64,000 nt of DNA from Halopseudomonas sp002296055 (GCF_050876985.1 NZ_JBPAPP010000001.1); one strand, 5' to 3'. Positions 41,534-50,550 are shown, numbered from the stretch's first letter. Made by a program: numbers and translations. The notes: a model not told the origin generated them from the letters alone.

Positions 41534-42892
41534 ATGAGCACTGATATCAGCAGCGCAACGGCCAGCGAGCTGCCGGCACAGGGCGGCAAGGCCGCCGGGG
41601 ACGAGTCCCTGGCCCCTCAACAGGTCCGCATCATGGGCCGCTTCTCCTACCTGCTGGCCTGGTTTGGCGGCTGTGTCGCCATCGGCACCTTCACCATGGG
41701 CTCCAGCGTGGTTGGCACCCTGAACCTGATTCAGGCCACCCTGGCCATCGCCATCGGCTGTTTTGTGATCGGCATTGCGCTGGTCCTCAATGGCGCCGCC
41801 GGCTACAAATACGGCATTCCCTTCGTGGTGCAGGCGCGTAGCGCCTTTGGCTTTACCGGCACCCGCCTGCCGGGCCTGGTACGCGCGGTACCAGCCATTG
41901 TCTGGTACGGCTTTCAGAGCTGGATTGGCGCCGGCGCGCTGAACATGGTCTCGGCCACACTGTTCGGCTTCGACAACCTGGTGTTCTTCTTCATCGCCTT
42001 CCAGTTTCTGCAGATTGGCCTGTCGGTGATGGGCTTTCAGGGCATCAAGTGGCTGGAGAACGTCGGCAGCGCCTTTATCCTGGCCTCGCTGGTGTACATG
42101 TTCTACAGCACGGTACAGCGCTACGGTGACGAGCTGTCGATGAGCCTGCTGACCATGCAAGGTTCCTGGGGGCTGCCGTTCTGGAGCGCAACCATGCTGT
42201 TCCTCGGCATCTACAGCACCATGATTCTCAACGTCAGTGACTACGCGCGCGAGCACAAGCAGGGCACCAGCCCTGGGCTGCTGACCACCATTTACTCGAT
42301 GTCGATTCTGCCGTGCACCCTGTTCATGGGCCTGATCGGCTATATGGTGTCCGAGGCCACCGGTGTTGCCGACCCCATTGAGGTCTTTGCCAACGCCGTG
42401 GACAACACACCGCTGCTGATGTGCACCCTGCTGTTTATCGCCTTTGCGCAGGTCACCACCAACGTGCTGAACAACGTGGTGCCGCCGACCTACGTCCTGA
42501 TGGATGTATTCAAGCTGAAATTCCGCCCGGCCACGGTGATCGTCGGCCTGCTGGCCTTTGCCACCTTCCCCTGGAAGCTGGTCAGCGCGGACTCGGCCCA
42601 AGGCCTGCAGGTGTTTGTGCAGACCTACTCAGCGTTCCTGGGACCGATCTTTGCCATTTTGGTGGTGGACTACTACCTGATCCGCAAACGCACCCTGAAC
42701 CTGCAGCACCTGTACGATGCCAACGGCCCCTATCGCGGCGTCAACTACGCGGCACTGGTAGCCACGGCCATCGGTGTGGCAGCGGCGCTGAGCGTTTCCA
42801 GCATCTCCTGGTACGCCAGCCTGATCCCCGCCGGCCTGAGCTACTACCTGCTGATGCAGTACTGGCCCGCCTGCGCACGCTTCAGACAGTAA
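41534..42892 (+). CDS. NCS1-family nucleobase/allantoin permease
   Basis: The 452-residue transporter has about twelve hydrophobic segments and the NCS1 features SYLLAWFGGCVAIGTFTMGS in the first helix, GIPFVVQARSAFGFTGTRLP and RAVPAIVWYGFQSWIGAGAL. It would bring a purine derivative, most likely allantoin or a hydantoin, into the cell with a cation. It lies 111 bases behind the racemase gene and faces the GntR gene. It may be transcribed with the racemase. The N-terminus is somewhat long, and the first 30 residues are hydrophilic. Confidence 0.88.
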   Translation: MSTDISSATASELPAQGGKAAGDESLAPQQVRIMGRFSYLLAWFGGCVAIGTFTMGSSVVGTLNLIQATLAIAIGCFVIGIALVLNGAAGYKYGIPFVVQARSAFGFTGTRLPGLVRAVPAIVWYGFQSWIGAGALNMVSATLFGFDNLVFFFIAFQFLQIGLSVMGFQGIKWLENVGSAFILASLVYMFYSTVQRYGDELSMSLLTMQGSWGLPFWSATMLFLGIYSTMILNVSDYAREHKQGTSPGLLTTIYSMSILPCTLFMGLIGYMVSEATGVADPIEVFANAVDNTPLLMCTLLFIAFAQVTTNVLNNVVPPTYVLMDVFKLKFRPATVIVGLLAFATFPWKLVSADSAQGLQVFVQTYSAFLGPIFAILVVDYYLIRKRTLNLQHLYDANGPYRGVNYAALVATAIGVAAALSVSSISWYASLIPAGLSYYLLMQYWPACARFRQ

Positions 42893-42902
42893 GCCTGGTT
42901 TT

Positions 42903-42931
42903 CGCCGCTGAGTGGATGGCACTCAGCGGCG
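42903..42931. terminator. Hairpin between the permease and gntR-type genes
   Basis: CGCCGCTGAGTG (42903-42914) and CACTCAGCGGCG (42920-42931) form a perfect 12-bp stem with a five-base loop. It overlaps the last codons of the GntR gene, and the permease message reads TTTT before it. Confidence 0.65.
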
Positions 42932-43678
42932 ATACCCGGCAAACACATCCTGCAGATCCGGCACCGCCTGCGGCGCTTCGCCGATAGACAGCGACGCTTC
43001 GATCTCATCCAGGTGCCTGGCCATAAAGGCCGCCGCCGCCTGACCATCCCCCTGCTCAAGCAGCGCCAGCAACTGCTGGTGATCGGTGCAATCACAGCCC
43101 AAATTGCCTGAGTTGCCGTAGACCGCCAGAATCAGCGACGAGCGCGAGCACAGCTGCACCACAAAGGTGGCCAGGGTCTGGTTGCCGGCCAACGCCGCCA
43201 ACGCACTGTGAAACTGCGCCGAACACTGGATCGCGGCACTCTGCTCACCGGCTTCCAGCGCCTGTTGCTCGCGCGCGGCCAGCGCCTTCAGCTGGCTCAG
43301 GCCCTCGGCATCGAGCGTCTGCACCAACGGCTGCATCAGGCCGCACTCCACCAGCCGCCGGGCATCAAAGACTTCACGCGCCTCCTCGGCAGACGGCCGG
43401 GTGACGCTGGCGCCCTTGCCAGGCGTCAGGGTAATCAGCTGATCCATCGCCAGCCGTTGCAGCACCTTGCGAATGCCCGTACGACTGACACCAAAGACCT
43501 CGGCCAACGCATCCTCACGCAGCCGAGCACCCGGCTGCAGGCGATGCTCAATGATGGCCGCACTGATGGCCTGGTAGATCCGCTCGTGGCGCTGCGCCCC
43601 GGCGCCAGAAACAGCGCTGGCGTTAGCAGTTTTCTTGTCGGCAGCACGCAGCACCGACGCAACCCGGCGGGCAGTCAT
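42923..43678 (-). CDS. GntR-family regulator with FCD domain
   Basis: The 251-residue protein has a winged helix-turn-helix near residues 30-100 (HERIYQAISAAIIEHRLQPG, then LAEVFGVSRTGIRKVLQRLA). The C-terminal FCD effector domain includes EEAREVFDARRLVECGLMQP and the metal-ligand-like His in HSALAALAGN and DHQQLL. Such proteins usually repress a neighbouring catabolic operon and respond to a metabolite. Here it closes the allantoin cluster, which corresponds to the arrangement in Pseudomonas aeruginosa, so it probably controls puuE-allE-allA and the racemase-permease unit through the palindromes at 40631-40665. Confidence 0.88.
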   Translation of the reverse strand: MTARRVASVLRAADKKTANASAVSGAGAQRHERIYQAISAAIIEHRLQPGARLREDALAEVFGVSRTGIRKVLQRLAMDQLITLTPGKGASVTRPSAEEAREVFDARRLVECGLMQPLVQTLDAEGLSQLKALAAREQQALEAGEQSAAIQCSAQFHSALAALAGNQTLATFVVQLCSRSSLILAVYGNSGNLGCDCTDHQQLLALLEQGDGQAAAAFMARHLDEIEASLSIGEAPQAVPDLQDVFAGYRR

Positions 43679-43724
43679 CAGAAGGGTCCTCGGCTTAGTG
43701 GAAGGTAAGGCGCGCTATTGTAAC

Positions 43725-44036
43725 TTAGGCAACCACCTGACTGATGGTGATTACCGGCACGATATCGGTGTAATTGGCCATATCCTGATTCAGCGCCTTG
43801 CCGCCTGCGGCAAAAGCCGCCTGAAACTGTGCCAGGTCGGTAAAAAACAGATGCGCGGAGGCGACAAACGCCGGGCTCTTGCCAGCGCCGTCAGCCAAAC
43901 ACTGATCCACCTCCAGCTTGAGCAGGCCATGGCCGTCCAACTGTTGATGGATCAGCTCGGCGTGCTGCTTCTGATAGTAGCTGTGGTCAAAACGGGCGTT
44001 TTCCTTGGCGGGATAGCTAACGGTTACTCGAATCAT
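43725..44036 (-). CDS. EthD-family small protein
   Basis: The 103-residue ferredoxin-like (dimeric alpha+beta barrel) protein is of the EthD type. It starts IRVTVSYPAKENARFDHSYY and has QKQHAELIHQQL, the conserved His of the family. FVASAHLFFTDLAQFQAAFA and the terminal strand NYTDIVPVITISQV complete the fold. EthD-like proteins often accompany degradation pathways, but the molecular role is not settled. It stands 46 bases before the GntR gene and may belong to the same unit. Confidence 0.8.
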   Translation of the reverse strand: MIRVTVSYPAKENARFDHSYYQKQHAELIHQQLDGHGLLKLEVDQCLADGAGKSPAFVASAHLFFTDLAQFQAAFAAGGKALNQDMANYTDIVPVITISQVVA

Positions 44037-44095
44037 GCGGCGTTACTCCGATTGTTGTTATAGGCCGTTTGGCCGGCTCTGCACCATACCATGCG

Positions 44096-45343
44096 TCAGT
44101 CCTGGACAAACCCCTCTACCCGGCTGCGCAGACGCTGGCGGTCAACTTCCAGCAACAGCGACTGCTCACCCAGCGCCAGCGCCTCTGTCGCCAGCCGCCG
44201 GGCCGGCGCCACAAAACACTCGTGCTGCGCGGCCAGTGCCTGCAACGAGTTGACCAGGCGCAGCTGCACATCGATACGCCCTGCGCCATCGCGCGCAATC
44301 GGGCCGAACAGGTCATCAAACAGATCGTCAAGCGCGAGCGGCGTCAGCCAGACGCCCTGACAGGACACCTCGGCCTGCTGCGGCACCGGCCCCTGCGCCC
44401 AGGGCGCCAGCAGACGCACACCGCGTCCGAGAATATCGATAGCCGTACCGGGGTCGTTGACCGCGGGCGACAGCGCCCGCGAGGCGATCTCGGATAATAC
44501 CGAGCAGCCAAAGCGCGGGTCCTGGTCGAAGGAGCGAAAGCTGTCCAGAGTAAAGCAGTCACACAGCGCGCACTGCAGGTCATCGTTCAGTTGCCCATGC
44601 ACCCAGAGCAGTGGCTGGGCCGGATGCACAAAGGCGCCGGGCTGCACCGGCACGTAAAGCGCCAGCTGGTGCTCCTCGGCCAGCTCGGACAAGGTCAACA
44701 CATCCAGATGCTGCAGGTAGAAACTGTCGGCCGGATACAACGGACGGCAGCCGGGCGGCACCTCGCCATCCCAGCAGTGGGCGCCCAGACAGGGGTTGGC
44801 GATCCGCTCGGCCAGCGCACCTGTGGTGACCTGCTCGACTCGCTCGGTGGTATCGCCCACCCGGCCAAAGCGCGACAGATGCTCAATCCAGCGCAGAATC
44901 GTTACCACAATCAGCGCAATCACCAGCAAGGTCACAGCAAACAGCATGACCCGGCCGCTTTCGCCGTAGGCGCCGGTACTCAGCGCCACCAGCCCCACCA
45001 AACTGAACAGAAAGGAGCCGATAAAGGTGCCCAGCACGTTTTGCGTGGTGGTGTCCTGCATCAGCAGGCGGGTGGCACGCGGCGTCACATTGACCGTTGC
45101 GGTGCTGTAGGCCGCTACCATCACACTCAACGAAAAGGTAGTGACCGCCAACATGCTGGAGGCCAGGATATCCAGAATGCGATCCACCGCATCGGCGCCC
45201 ACATCCACCGGCAACGTCGGCAGCCAGTGCTCCAACGGCACCGCCAGCAGTGCTGCGGCCAGCGCCAGCACAACGTAGAGGGTCGCCCTGATCCACAACG
45301 TGCGCGTCAGCTGCGCCAGCAGCCATTGCCATTTCGAAATCAT
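44096..45343 (-). CDS. DUF2254 membrane protein
   Basis: The 415-residue protein has four hydrophobic segments in its N-terminal half: WIRATLYVVLALAAALLAV, ILASSMLAVTTFSLSVMVAA, FIGSFLFSLVGLVALSTGA and VMLFAVTLLVIALIVVTILR. A large soluble half follows, with FGCSVLSEIASRALSPAVND, the best-conserved stretch of DUF2254. I chose the ATG at 45343, since everything upstream reads as unrelated sequence. Its function is unknown. It is divergent from gmk. Confidence 0.88.
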   Translation of the reverse strand: MISKWQWLLAQLTRTLWIRATLYVVLALAAALLAVPLEHWLPTLPVDVGADAVDRILDILASSMLAVTTFSLSVMVAAYSTATVNVTPRATRLLMQDTTTQNVLGTFIGSFLFSLVGLVALSTGAYGESGRVMLFAVTLLVIALIVVTILRWIEHLSRFGRVGDTTERVEQVTTGALAERIANPCLGAHCWDGEVPPGCRPLYPADSFYLQHLDVLTLSELAEEHQLALYVPVQPGAFVHPAQPLLWVHGQLNDDLQCALCDCFTLDSFRSFDQDPRFGCSVLSEIASRALSPAVNDPGTAIDILGRGVRLLAPWAQGPVPQQAEVSCQGVWLTPLALDDLFDDLFGPIARDGAGRIDVQLRLVNSLQALAAQHECFVAPARRLATEALALGEQSLLLEVDRQRLRSRVEGFVQD

Positions 45344-45449
45344 CCCACGCCCCCATACCGGTAATAACCACAGCTTACCGCACCCATGACGCGGCACGGC
45401 AGACGTCCTATAATGGCGCGCTTTCCACCAAAGCGCAGGAACCACCTCG

Positions 45450-46073
45450 ATGAGCCACGCCACCGGCACCCTGTATATCGTCTCCGCCCCCTCTGGCGCG
45501 GGCAAAACCAGCCTGGTCAAGGCGCTGATCGAGCTGACCCCCAACCTGCAGGTGTCGGTATCGCACACCACCCGGCCCATGCGGCCTGGCGAGGAGGATG
45601 GCGTCAACTACCACTTCACCAACCGCGAGACCTTCCTCAAACTGGTCGAGGCCGGTGATTTTCTGGAGCACGCCGAGGTGTTCGGCAACCTCTACGGCAC
45701 CTCCCAGAGCGCGGTCGAAAAAGCACTGGCCGAAGGCCGTGACCTGATTCTGGAAATCGACTGGCAAGGTGCCCAGCAGGTACGCCGCAAGCTGCCTCAG
45801 GCGCATTCGATCTTCATCCTGCCGCCCTCGCGCGAGGCCCTGCGCCAGCGTCTGACCCAGCGCGGTCAGGATCAGGACGAGGTGATCGACCAGCGCATGG
45901 CCGAGGCCGAAGCCGAGATGAGCCACTACGTCGAATTTGACAGCCTGGTCATCAACGACACCTTCGAGCACGCCCTGGAAGACCTGCGCGCCATCGTGCG
46001 CAGCCATCGGCTGCAGACGGTAGCCCAGCAAGCCCGTCACACCGAGCTGCTGCAGGCGCTCTTGTCAGACTGA
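45450..46073 (+). CDS. gmk: Guanylate kinase
   Basis: Gmk converts GMP to GDP and supplies the guanine nucleotides used by SpoT downstream. The 207-residue protein has YIVSAPSGAGKTSLVKALIE as the P-loop, VSHTTRPMRPGEEDGVNYHF for GMP binding, and ILEIDWQGAQQVRRKLP. The ATG at 45450 is preceded by GGAACC. It leads the gmk-rpoZ-spoT-ridA group. A hairpin lies between it and rpoZ. Confidence 0.97.
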   Translation: MSHATGTLYIVSAPSGAGKTSLVKALIELTPNLQVSVSHTTRPMRPGEEDGVNYHFTNRETFLKLVEAGDFLEHAEVFGNLYGTSQSAVEKALAEGRDLILEIDWQGAQQVRRKLPQAHSIFILPPSREALRQRLTQRGQDQDEVIDQRMAEAEAEMSHYVEFDSLVINDTFEHALEDLRAIVRSHRLQTVAQQARHTELLQALLSD

Positions 46074-46101
46074 GGCGCCAGCCGGTAGACTGTCAGGTCC
46101 T

Positions 46102-46125
46102 GCGCCCCTGTCCGTTTCGGGGCGC
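46102..46125 (+). terminator. Hairpin between gmk and rpoZ
   Basis: GCGCCCC (46102-46108) and GGGGCGC (46119-46125) form a 7-bp stem. It is followed by TTGCGTTCAATTGTTTA, without a tight T run, so it may attenuate rather than stop transcription. Confidence 0.5.
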
Positions 46126-46161
46126 CTTGCGTTCAATTGTTTATCCTTTCCGGAGTACCCC

Positions 46162-46425
46162 ATGGCTCGCGTTACCGTTGAAGACTGCCTGGAAAATGTA
46201 GAAAACCGTTTTGAGCTGGTCATGCTGGCCTCCAAGCGCGCCCGTCAGCTGGCCACCGGTGGCAAAGAAGCCAAGGTAGCCTGGGAAAACGACAAGCCCA
46301 CCGTGGTGGCACTGCGTGAAGTGGCCGACGGCCTGATCACCAACGCCATCATGGCCGAAGAAGCCCTGCAGGATCAGCAGGAGCCGCTGTACTCGCTGGA
46401 AGCGACCGACGAGCTGGCCGAGTAA
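46162..46425 (+). CDS. rpoZ: RNA polymerase omega subunit
   Basis: The 87-residue omega subunit helps assemble RNA polymerase and forms part of a ppGpp-binding site. It starts MARVTVEDCLENVENRFELV and contains LASKRARQLATGGKE, the family signature. It lies between gmk and spoT, the conserved order, and shares with them the ppGpp theme. TTTCCGGAG precedes the ATG. Confidence 0.98.
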   Translation: MARVTVEDCLENVENRFELVMLASKRARQLATGGKEAKVAWENDKPTVVALREVADGLITNAIMAEEALQDQQEPLYSLEATDELAE

Positions 46426-46499
46426 GAGACAGGTTTGCTGTTGCGCAGGCCGGCTATCCCTGAGGTCATCACCCGCGCTGGCGGGTGCGGGAGAGCTAC

Positions 46500-48644
46500 A
46501 TGTCTGCGATAGAGGTTTTTGCCGACAATCTGGGTAACTACCTTGAGCCGGAGCAGGTCAACCTGGTCCGGCGCGCCTATTTCTACGCCGAGCAGGCCCA
46601 CGACGGCCAGACCCGTCGCAGCGGTGAACCCTACGTCACCCACCCGCTCGCCGTAGCCCACATCCTTGCCGACATGCACATGGACCATCAGAGCTTGATG
46701 GCCGCCATGCTGCACGACGTGATCGAAGACACCGGCATCCCCAAGGATGCACTGGTCGAGCAATTTGGCGACACCGTCGCCGAGTTGGTAGACGGGGTCA
46801 GCAAGCTGACCCAGATGACCTTCGAAACCAAGGCCGAGGCACAGGCCGAGAACTTCCAGAAGATGGCGCTGGCCATGGCCCGCGACATCCGCGTGATCCT
46901 GGTCAAGCTGGCCGACCGTCTGCACAACATGCGCACCCTGGGCGCGCTGGCGCCGGAAAAGCGCCGCCGCATCGCCAAGGAAACCCTGGAGATCTACGCA
47001 CCGATCGCCAACCGTCTGGGCATGCACAGCCTTAGCACCGAGTTCGAAGACCTCGGCTTTAAAGCCATGCACCCGATGCGCTCGAACCTGATCGATCGCG
47101 CCGTGCGCAATGCCCGAGGCAACCGCAAGGAGCTGCTCAACCGCATTCTCGAATCGCTGCAGGCCTGCCTGGAACGGGAGGGCCTGCAGGGCAAGGTCAT
47201 GGGCCGCGAGAAGCACCTGTACGGCATTTACCAGAAGATGCGCGGCAAGAAGAAGTCGTTCAACGAGATCATGGACGTCTACGCCTTCCGCATCATCGTC
47301 GACAAGCCCGATACCTGCTACCGCGTGCTGGGCGCCGTGCACAGCCTGTACAAGCCCTTCCCGGGCCGCTTCAAAGACTACATCGCCATTCCCAAGGCCA
47401 ACGGCTACCAGTCCTTGCACACCACGCTGTTTGGCATGCACGGGGTGCCGATCGAAATTCAGATCCGCACCGAAGAAATGGAAGAGCTGGCCAACAACGG
47501 CATCGCCGCGCACTGGGTCTACAAGTCCAAAGAAGATGTCATCAACGGCAACCACGCGCGCACCCGCCAGTGGTTGAAGAGCGTGCTGGAGCTGCAACAG
47601 AACGCCGGCAACTCGCTGGAGTTCATCGAAAACGTCAAGATCGACCTATTCCCAGACGAAGTCTACATTTTCACCCCAAAAGGCCGCATCATGGAGCTAC
47701 CCAAGGGCTCCACACCGGTCGACTTCGCCTACGCTGTACACACCGACATCGGCAACAGCTGCATCGCCTGCCGCGTCAATCGACGCCTGGCGCCGCTGTC
47801 CGAGCCGCTGGAAAGCGGCGAAACCGTCGAGATCATCACCGCGCCAGGCGCACGCCCCAACCCGGCCTGGCTCAGCTTTGTCATCACCGGCAAAGCGCGC
47901 AGCAATATCCGCCACTTCCTCAAGCACCAGCGCCACTCCGAGTCCATCGCCCTGGGTGAGCGTCTGCTGGACAAGGTACTGGCCAGCTTCGACACCCAAC
48001 TGGGCGCCATCCCCGAGGCTCGCGTGCAGTCTGTTCTGAACGACTGCGGCATGGAGTTGATGGAAGACCTGCTGGCCGATATCGGTCTGGGCAACCGCAT
48101 GGCGTATGTGGTCGCCCGCCGCCTGCTAGCCAGCGACGGCGCCGCCGATGACGAGCCGCAGAAGATCGACCAGCCAGCCAGCAACGAGGAAACCGGCGAG
48201 AAGCCGCTGGCCATCCGCGGCACCGAGGGGCTGGTGGTCAGCTTCGCCCGCTGCTGTAACCCGATTCCGGGTGACCCGATTGTCGGCTACCTGTCGTCCG
48301 GCAAGGGCATGGTCATCCACCAGGAAAACTGCCGCAATCTGGCCGACAGCCGCCACAACACCGAGAAAACCCTGCACCTGACCTGGGACAAGGATGTGAG
48401 CGGCGAATTTACCGTCGAGCTGCGCGTCGAGCTGGAGCACCAGCGCGGCATCATCGCCCAGCTCGCCACCGGCATTACCGTGGCCGACGCCAGCATCGAC
48501 AAGATCAGCGTCGATGAGCGCGACGGCCGCGTCAGCGTGGTACAACTGGTCGTGCGCGTGCGCGACCGCCTGCACCTCTCACAATTGATCAAACGCATCC
48601 GCAACCTCAAGGGCGTGATGCGTATCACCCGTCTCAAGAACTGA
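46500..48644 (+). CDS. spoT: Bifunctional (p)ppGpp synthetase/hydrolase
   Basis: The 714-residue enzyme has the full RelA/SpoT layout. The HD hydrolase includes THPLAVAHILADM and LHDVIEDT (residues about 45-150). The synthetase region contains IYQKMRGKKKSFNEIMDVYA and NGYQSLHTTLFG. A TGS domain begins IFTPKGRIMELPKGSTPVDF and a C-terminal ACT domain contains ELRVELEHQRGIIAQLA. The intact HD residues indicate that hydrolysis works. I chose the ATG at 46500 after CGGGAGAG over a GTG 15 bases upstream. It sits between rpoZ and ridA as in other Pseudomonas. Confidence 0.97.
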   Translation: MSAIEVFADNLGNYLEPEQVNLVRRAYFYAEQAHDGQTRRSGEPYVTHPLAVAHILADMHMDHQSLMAAMLHDVIEDTGIPKDALVEQFGDTVAELVDGVSKLTQMTFETKAEAQAENFQKMALAMARDIRVILVKLADRLHNMRTLGALAPEKRRRIAKETLEIYAPIANRLGMHSLSTEFEDLGFKAMHPMRSNLIDRAVRNARGNRKELLNRILESLQACLEREGLQGKVMGREKHLYGIYQKMRGKKKSFNEIMDVYAFRIIVDKPDTCYRVLGAVHSLYKPFPGRFKDYIAIPKANGYQSLHTTLFGMHGVPIEIQIRTEEMEELANNGIAAHWVYKSKEDVINGNHARTRQWLKSVLELQQNAGNSLEFIENVKIDLFPDEVYIFTPKGRIMELPKGSTPVDFAYAVHTDIGNSCIACRVNRRLAPLSEPLESGETVEIITAPGARPNPAWLSFVITGKARSNIRHFLKHQRHSESIALGERLLDKVLASFDTQLGAIPEARVQSVLNDCGMELMEDLLADIGLGNRMAYVVARRLLASDGAADDEPQKIDQPASNEETGEKPLAIRGTEGLVVSFARCCNPIPGDPIVGYLSSGKGMVIHQENCRNLADSRHNTEKTLHLTWDKDVSGEFTVELRVELEHQRGIIAQLATGITVADASIDKISVDERDGRVSVVQLVVRVRDRLHLSQLIKRIRNLKGVMRITRLKN

Positions 48645-48661
48645 TTGCCGTCGGAGCATCC

Positions 48662-49042
48662 ATGAACAAGCAAGTTATCACCAGCGAACAGGCCCCTTCG
48701 GCCATCGGCCCGTACTCCCAGGCCATCAAGGTGGGCAACACCGTCTACCTGTCAGGCCAGATTCCGCTGGACCCGGCCACCATGGAGGTGGTGGAGGGTT
48801 TTGAAGCTCAAGTCTGCCGCGTTTTCGACAACCTCAGCGCGGTGGCCGAAGCGGCCGGCGGCAAGCTGCAGGACATCGTCAAGCTGAACATCTTCCTGAC
48901 CGACCTGGGCAACTTCGCCACCGTCAACGAGATCATGGAACGCTACTTCGAAAAGCCCTACCCCGCCCGCGCCGCCATCGGCGTCGCCGCCCTGCCCAAG
49001 GGCGTACCGGTTGAGATGGACGGGATTATGGTGGTGGGCTGA
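48662..49042 (+). CDS. ridA: RidA reactive imine deaminase
   Basis: RidA hydrolyses reactive enamine/imine intermediates made by PLP enzymes. The 126-residue protein contains SEQAPSAIGPYSQAIKVGNT and VYLSGQIPLDP, and KPYPARAAIGVAALPKGVPV, with the catalytic Arg. It follows spoT by 17 bases and is followed by a terminator within a nested repeat. Confidence 0.95.
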   Translation: MNKQVITSEQAPSAIGPYSQAIKVGNTVYLSGQIPLDPATMEVVEGFEAQVCRVFDNLSAVAEAAGGKLQDIVKLNIFLTDLGNFATVNEIMERYFEKPYPARAAIGVAALPKGVPVEMDGIMVVG

Positions 49043-49048
49043 GGCCCA

Positions 49049-49190
49049 ACTGCAAGCTAAAAGAAAAAACCGCGCGGATCCTACCTGCGCGGTTTTTTGT
49101 TTCACAGCAGCCACAAACGTCGTTAGGACCTCTCGAAAGGCCCAGCCTGCTTTTTCTTGCAGCTTGAAGCTTGCGGCTTGCAGCTGGCGA
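49049..49190. repeat. Nested repeat with terminator after ridA
   Basis: A left element around ACTGCAAGCTAAAAG (49049-49063) and a right element CTTGCAGCTTGAAGCTTGCG with its continuation GCTTGCAGCTGG (about 49156-49187) belong to the AAGC/GCTT repeat family seen at 4700, 10119 and 16771. Here the left arm is degenerate. The terminator at 49064 lies inside. Confidence 0.6.
49064..49099. terminator. Terminator after ridA
   Basis: AAAAAACCGCGC, a loop of about eleven bases, then GCGCGGTTTTTTG. It is symmetric and serves ridA and possibly transcripts from the right. Confidence 0.9.
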
Positions 49191-49197
49191 AGCCCTC

Positions 49198-49620
49198 CTA
49201 ACCGAGCGAAGCCTTGAGGCTGATATCAGCATTCAGCAGCTTGGAAATCGGGCAGCCCTGCTTCGCCTTGCCAGCGATGTCGTCGAAGGTTTTCTGGTCG
49301 ATGTCGGGGATGGTGGCGTTCATGGTCAGCGCCACGGCGGTGACGGCGAAGCCGTCGTCCTGCTTGCTGAGGGTGACCTCGGCTTTGGTGTCGATGCTGC
49401 TCGGGGTGTAGCCGGCTTCACCCAGCAGATTGGCAAAAGCCATTGAAAAGCAGCCAGCGTGCGCAGCACCGATCAGCTCTTCCGGGTTAGTGCCGGGCTG
49501 ATCCTCAAAGCGCGTGTTGAAACCGTAGGGGTTGGCCTTGAGGGCGCCACTTTCGGTAGAAATGGTGCCCTTGCCTTCCTTCAGTGAACCTTCCCAATGA
49601 GCGGATGCTGATTTTTTCAT
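49198..49620 (-). CDS. OsmC-family peroxidase
   Basis: The 140-residue OsmC-type protein reduces organic hydroperoxides by a Cys pair: HAGCFSMAFANLLGEAG (near residue 55) and KQGCPISKLLNADISL near the end. FEDQPGTNPEELIGAAHAG, before the first Cys, is the OsmC signature, which sets it apart from Ohr. It is often part of the stress response. Its convergent neighbour is ridA. Confidence 0.92.
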   Translation of the reverse strand: MKKSASAHWEGSLKEGKGTISTESGALKANPYGFNTRFEDQPGTNPEELIGAAHAGCFSMAFANLLGEAGYTPSSIDTKAEVTLSKQDDGFAVTAVALTMNATIPDIDQKTFDDIAGKAKQGCPISKLLNADISLKASLG

Positions 49621-49710
49621 CTGCGCCTCCTCGTGTGCGGTTGCAGGTTTGTGCTACTCACCTTGCGACCCACACGACGGGCAGATAATTCCCCTTAACT
49701 TTTTACACCG

Positions 49711-50550
49711 CTATTCCAGCAACGCGGCATACCCTTCGCGGTAGCTCGGATACTGCGGCACCCAGCCGGATTCGCGCGCCAGTGCATTACTGCAGCGTTT
49801 GCTGCCCACCCGGGTGCTGCCGGGGCCATCAACCTGGGCGCTGACGCCAAGCTGCCCTTGCAACCAGCCGACCACTTCGTGCAACGGCGCCGGCTCGTCA
49901 TCCACGCCCAGATAGCAGGGCGCCAGCAGTTCGCGCTGCTCAGCCTGCTGCAGCAGGTGCACCATGAGCCCGGCGGCATCGTCACGGTGGATGCGGTTAG
50001 TGTACTGCGGCGGCTCAGCCGGCACGTTCATACCTGCTCTGGCCTGCTCAATCAAACGGTTACGACCCGGCCCGTAGATGCCCGCCAGCCGCACGACCGA
50101 GGCCGGATGCCCACTGCGCAAAGCAACATCTTCCGCCGCCAGCAGGGCACGCCCCGTATCGCTGCCGGCTAGCGCGGGGCTGTTCTCGGTCACCCATTCT
50201 CCCGCCTGCTGGGCATAGACGCCGGAGCTGGACACCTGCAGCAAATGACGTAACGGGCGCTTACGCTCGCCCAGCCAGCTCAGCGCATGCTCCAGGCCCT
50301 GAACATACAAGCGCTGATACAGGTCAGCGTCGCGCCTGCCTGCGGCCGGGCAGTAAACCAGATAGTCCAGCTGCGCCGGCCAATCCGCCGGCCGCTCAGG
50401 CATACACAGGTCACCAGCCACCGGCAGCACACCAGCGGGCAAGCCGGTGGTATCGCGACGCAATCCGTACACCTTCCACCCGTCGGCCAGCAGGCGTCGC
50501 GCCAGCTCGCTTCCCACATCGCCGCACCCGGCAATCAACACACTCGGCAT
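49711..50550 (-). CDS. NAD(P)-dependent epimerase-like SDR protein (YeeZ type)
   Basis: The 279-residue protein begins PSVLIAGCGDVGSELARRLL, an atypical Rossmann glycine motif. LLQVSSSGVYAQQAGEWVTE keeps the active-site Ser/Tyr area, and SVVRLAGIYGPGRNRLI the later family stretch. This pattern marks the extended SDR group of YeeZ. The substrate is unknown. I chose the ATG at 50550, since the upstream extension to 50685 lies in the oxyR promoter. It is divergent from oxyR. Confidence 0.85.
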   Translation of the reverse strand: MPSVLIAGCGDVGSELARRLLADGWKVYGLRRDTTGLPAGVLPVAGDLCMPERPADWPAQLDYLVYCPAAGRRDADLYQRLYVQGLEHALSWLGERKRPLRHLLQVSSSGVYAQQAGEWVTENSPALAGSDTGRALLAAEDVALRSGHPASVVRLAGIYGPGRNRLIEQARAGMNVPAEPPQYTNRIHRDDAAGLMVHLLQQAEQRELLAPCYLGVDDEPAPLHEVVGWLQGQLGVSAQVDGPGSTRVGSKRCSNALARESGWVPQYPSYREGYAALLE

